46,869 nucleotides of DNA from Nemertoderma westbladi (Eukaryota > Xenacoelomorpha > Nemertodermatida > Nemertodermatidae). Under the pieces are notes generated by a model, which was not told where the DNA came from, searched no databases, and worked only from the letters and a program-made list of their open reading frames with translations. The translations under genes and the position numbers were made by a program. The stretch is taken from NCBI GenBank assembly GCA_032718475.1, contig JAUCBJ010001666.1, positions 1 to 46,869 on the forward strand. The letters are read 5' to 3'. This document shows positions 43,561-46,869 of the stretch, piece after piece (positions within the stretch are counted from its first letter, which is position 1; each line of letters starts with the position of its first letter).

Positions 43561-46034
43561 ATGTGTTTGGTAGATTAGATACCAACCTGTTTCATCCTAC
43601 TGATGTTACTGTTATAGTGAATGTGTTTGGTAGATTAGATACCAACCTGTTTCATCCTACTGATGTTACTGTTATAGTGAATGTGTTTGGTAGATTAGAT
43701 ACCAACCTGTTTCATCCTACTGATGTTACTGTTATAGTGAATGTGTTTGGTAGATTAGATACCAACCTGTTTCATCCTACTGATGTTACTGTTATAGTGA
43801 ATGTGTTTGGTAGATTAGATACCAACCTGTTTCATCCTACTGATGTTACTGTTATAGTGAATGTTTTTGGTAGATTAGATACCAACCTGTTTCCTCCTAC
43901 TGATGTTGTTGTTACAGTGAATGTGTTTGGTAGATTAGATACCAACCTGTTTCATCCTACTGATGTTACTGTTATAGTGAATGTGTTTGGTAGATTAGAT
44001 ACCAACCTGTTTCATCCTACTGATGTTACTGTTATAGTGAATGTTTTTGGTAGATTAGATACCAACCTGTTTCTTCCTACTGATGTTGTTGCTGTTACAG
44101 TGAATGTGTTTGGTAGATTAGATACCAACCTGTTTCATCCTACTGATGTTACTGTTATAGTGAATGTTTTTGGTAGATTAGATACCAACCTGTTTCTTCC
44201 TACTGATGTTGTTGCTGTTACAGTGAATGTGTTTGGTAGATTAGATACCAACCTGTTTCCTCCTACTGATGTTGCTGTTACAGTGAATGTGTTTGGTAGA
44301 TTAGATACCAACCTGTTTCTTCCTACTGATGTTGTTGCTGTTACAGTGAATGTGTTTGGTAGATTAGATACCAACCTGTTTCATCCTACTGATGTTACTG
44401 TTATAGTGAATGTGTTTGGTAGATTAGATACCAACCTGTTTCATCCTACTGATGTTACTGTTATAGTGAATGTGTTTGGTAGATTAGATACCAACCTGTT
44501 TCATCCTACTGATGTTACTGTTATAGTGAATGTGTTTGGTAGATTAGATACCAACCTGTTTCCTCCTACTGATGTTGCTGTTACAGTGAATGTGTTTGGT
44601 AGATTAGATACCAACCTGTTTCCTCCTACTGATGTTACTGTTATAGTGAATGTGTTTGGTAGATTAGATACCAACCTGTTTCCTCCTACTGATGTTACTG
44701 TTATAGTGAATGTGTTTGGTAGATTAGATACCAACCTGTTTCCTCCTACTGATGTTGCTGTTATAGTGAATGTGTTTGGTAGATTAGATACCAACCTGTT
44801 TCATCCTACTGATGTTACTGTTATAGTGAATGTGTTTGGTAGATTAGATACCAACCTGTTTCATCCTACTGATGTTACTGTTATAGTGAATGTGTTTGGT
44901 AGATTAGATACCAACCTGTTTCATCCTACTGATGTTACTGTTATAGTGAATGTTTTTGGTAGATTAGATACCAACCTGTTTCCTCCTACTGATGTTGCTG
45001 TTACAGTGAATGTGTTTGGTAGATTAGATACCTACCTGTTTCTTCCTACTGTTGTTGCTGTTACAGTGAATGTGTTTGGTAGATTAGATACCAACCTGTT
45101 TCATCCTACTGATGTTACTGTTATAGTGAATGTGTTTGGTAGATTAGATACCAACCTGTTTCATCCTACTGATGTTACTGTTATAGTGAATGTTTTTGGT
45201 AGATTAGATACCAACCTGTTTCCTCCTACTGATGTTGTTGTTACAGTGAATGTGTTTGGTAGATTAGATACCAACCTGTTTCCTCCTACTGATGTTGCTG
45301 TTACAGTGAATGTGTTTGGTAGATTAGATACCAACCTGTTTCCTCCTACTGATGTTGCTGTTACAGTGAATGTGTTTGGTAGATTAGATACCAACCTGTT
45401 TCATCCTACTGATGTTACTGTTATAGTGAATGTGTTTGGTAGATTAGATACCAACCTGTTTCATCCTACTGATGTTACTGTTATAGTGAATGTGTTTGGT
45501 AGATTAGATACCAACCTGTTTCATCCTACTGATGTTACTGTTATAGTGAATGTGTTTGGTAGATTAGATACCAACCTGTTTCATCCTACTGATGTTACTG
45601 TTATAGTGAATGTGTTTGGTAGATTAGATACCAACCTGTTTCATCCTACTGATGTTACTGTTATAGTGAATGTTTTTGGTAGATTAGATACCAACCTGTT
45701 TCCTCCTACTGATGTTGTTGTTACAGTGAATGTGTTTGGTAGATTAGATACCAACCTGTTTCCTCCTACTGATGTTGCTGTTACAGTGAATGTGTTTGGT
45801 AGATTAGATACCAACCTGTTTCATCCTACTGATGTTACTGTTATAGTGAATGTGTTTGGTAGATTAGATACCAACCTGTTTCCTCCTACTGATGTTGCTG
45901 TTACAGTGAATGTGTTTGGTAGATTAGATACCAACCTGTTTCATCCTACTGATGTTACTGTTATTGTGAATGTGTTTGGTAGATTAGATACCAACCTGTT
46001 TCCGCCTACTGATGTTGTTGCTGTTACAGTGAAT
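43561..46034 (+). repeat. Right edge of the array, distinct unit population
   Basis: From about 43,561 most units are of the CAT-type (TTTCATCCTACTGATGTTAC, then TTATAGTGAATG), which is nearly absent from the interior but also occurs near the left edge (18,460-18,480). Several 63-bp units with an extra GTT (near 44,085, 44,210, 44,335 and 46,015) occur only here. The 14-mer order is lost. Confidence 0.85.
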
Positions 46035-46405
46035 CAGTGGCGGTTCTAGGGGAGGGGGCAAGGGGGCATTTGCCCCTCCCCAGGTATCTTGGGGGGGGGG
46101 CTTGCCCCCTCCCTAGCGAAAGGTAATGTGGCAAATCCGTACCAGTGGGTACCGACTTTTGCTCGAAAACTGACCTCTCTGGGAAAAGACGTCTATTTTT
46201 CTTCAAAATTTAGTTACTACCCGGCGGTCTCCATTATAAAACACTCTGATATTTTGTAAAATTCTGGAACTTTGGGAATTCGGGAAAAAATCGGGAAATT
46301 TTTTCAAAGTATAATAATTTTTTTAATGTTTTTTTTTGTTTATTTTTTTTTCATTGTGGGCTGCGACGAACTGTAGCTTGTTTCCGAAACGTCTTCTCCA
46401 CCGTG
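46035..46405 (+). mobile_element. Terminus of a CAGTG-type DNA transposon
   Basis: The array stops at GAAT and is followed by CAGTGGCGGTTCTAGG, then G-rich sequence and an inverted CCCCTCCCC stretch. CAGTGGCG with a following G-rich block is a recurrent terminal sequence of hAT-like cut-and-paste transposons in animals. The other end and any 8-base target duplication lie outside the window, so the superfamily is not proven. A minus-strand open frame of 60 codons at 46,024-46,206 crosses the junction and is not a gene. Confidence 0.5.
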
Positions 46406-46480
46406 CAGTGGCGTGCAGAAGGGGGGGGGGGGGGGCGGCGGCCGCTGGCGCCACCTTCCAAGGGGCGCCAAAATTTGAGC
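46406..46480 (+). mobile_element. Second CAGTGGCG-type terminus with 15-G tract
   Basis: CAGTGGCGTGCAGAAGG is followed by 15 G (46421-46435) and then a GC-rich inverted stretch (GCTGGCGCCACC). It resembles the start of another DNA transposon, possibly nested in the first. Its other end was not found. Confidence 0.45.
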
Positions 46481-46869
46481 AGTAGTGGCATCATAGCCAG
46501 CTGATAGTATAATGGTGGTTCCAAGTTTAGCTTATTGATGCTAGAAATTTAGTCAATCTAACATACAAACATACATACAGTTTGGTTCGGTATTGGTTGC
46601 ATAGCCTTTCAGCACTGTCCTGTCCACATTGCGCATGTGAAGGTGTCACAGGTGAGAAGGTGTCTCATGTGAACATGTCTCCTGCAATTGGTCCATGGTA
46701 TGGTCACTGGAAATATCTCCATTGGTAAGTTCAGTGGCTTTGTGGTTTAAGGCATGTGCAAGTAAATTTAAGCAGTAAATTTCTTAAAATGCTGTAATAT
46801 AATTTTGCAATTAAAATAGTCTGAATTAAAAATTTTCAACAGGGTTAAAAATAGAAATAATGGCCCATT
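46481..46869. other. Non-coding DNA at the window end
   Basis: No gene or repeat was recognised apart from a short ACATACA-type run near 46,561-46,578. It may be transposon interior. Confidence 0.35.

Larger units (their letters stand above)
18234..46034 (+). repeat. Giant 60-bp satellite array, ~27.8 kb, about 463 units
   Basis: Tandem 60-bp units fill the whole span. Each has the blocks GGTAGATTAGATACC, ACCTGTTTC, CTACTG and GTTACAGTGAATGT. Units are about 40 percent GC with more T than A on the plus strand. A handful of sites vary: AAC/TAC after GATACC; CCT/CTT/CAT/CCG in the TTTC-CTACT gap; GAT/GTT/GGT; GCT/ACT; ACA/ATA; and GTG/GTA/GTT. Irregular units exist: 48 bp (12 bases lost), 59, 61, 63 and 64 bp. 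There are no unique spacers. One plus-strand frame without stops gives open frames of up to 2,076 codons, which I attribute to periodicity. The first unit (18,234-18,300) is degenerate, and the array ends exactly at a transposon terminus at 46,035. Confidence 0.98.

Noticed and set aside
18250-45394. Many 60-152-codon minus-strand frames in the array
   Set aside because: Each is the stretch between TAG codons created by the AAC/TAC unit variant; they are periodic shadows of the satellite.
18234-46034. CRISPR array
   Set aside because: Repeats follow each other with no unique spacers, the unit is 60 bp, and there are no cas genes; the context is animal DNA.
18299-46049. Long plus-strand open frames in the array (367 to 2,076 codons) as genes
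   Set aside because: They follow from a stop-free frame in a 60-bp period. Most frequent variation is amino-acid-changing, frames break at 48/59/61/64-bp unit clusters, and there is no promoter or exon structure.
46024-46206. 60-codon minus-strand frame
   Set aside because: It crosses the array/transposon junction and is rich in G/C-tract codons; no protein feature.

Overview
The window looks like AT-rich nuclear DNA from an animal, possibly a sponge or another early-branching marine invertebrate. The reasons are: spliced pieces of a single-pass membrane protein with a fibronectin-type-III-like ectodomain and a tyrosine-bearing cytoplasmic tail; several 5'-truncated copies of an APE-type non-LTR retrotransposon (LINE); MITE-like foldbacks; CAGTG-type DNA-transposon ends; and a very large satellite array. 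No bacterial-type gene, operon, rRNA gene or intact tRNA gene was seen. The sponge placement is inference from the style of the tail and should be tested by search.

Layout. 1-1,600: AT-rich DNA, then a GC-richer block that ends in the first part of a LINE endonuclease. 3,346-10,986 (minus strand): three phase-compatible exons of a membrane protein (FN3 half-domain and Thr-rich stalk, then transmembrane segment, then cytoplasmic tail). The 6.3-kb intron between exons 1 and 2 is filled with LINE copies, a 183-bp degenerate repeat, a tRNA-like SINE remnant, a 64-bp palindrome and a 63-bp minisatellite. 11,858-18,013: two ~1-kb inverted arms made of a ~164-bp degenerate repeat, with two LINE copies in the spacer between them. 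18,055-18,232: an old LINE reverse-transcriptase fragment that abuts the array. 18,234-46,034: about 463 tandem copies of a 60-bp unit. 46,035 to the end: termini of DNA transposons, the first starting at the exact base where the array stops.

The array is the outstanding feature. It shows three levels of order: 60-bp monomer variants; a 14-monomer (840-bp) higher-order repeat; and 4.1-kb and 7.2-kb segmental duplications that carry the same rare private variants at fixed offsets of 4,648 and 12,227 bp. Because 60 is a multiple of 3 and one plus-strand frame has no stop, long open frames (up to 2,076 codons) run through it. Most of the frequent variable sites change the amino acid and several units shift frame, so I read it as satellite DNA and not as genes.

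The genes do not form a pathway. The window is one partial host gene embedded in repeats, whose main interest is how the repeats arose and inserted: two LINE copies with readable target-site duplications, a LINE-LINE fusion, and an array with higher-order structure.
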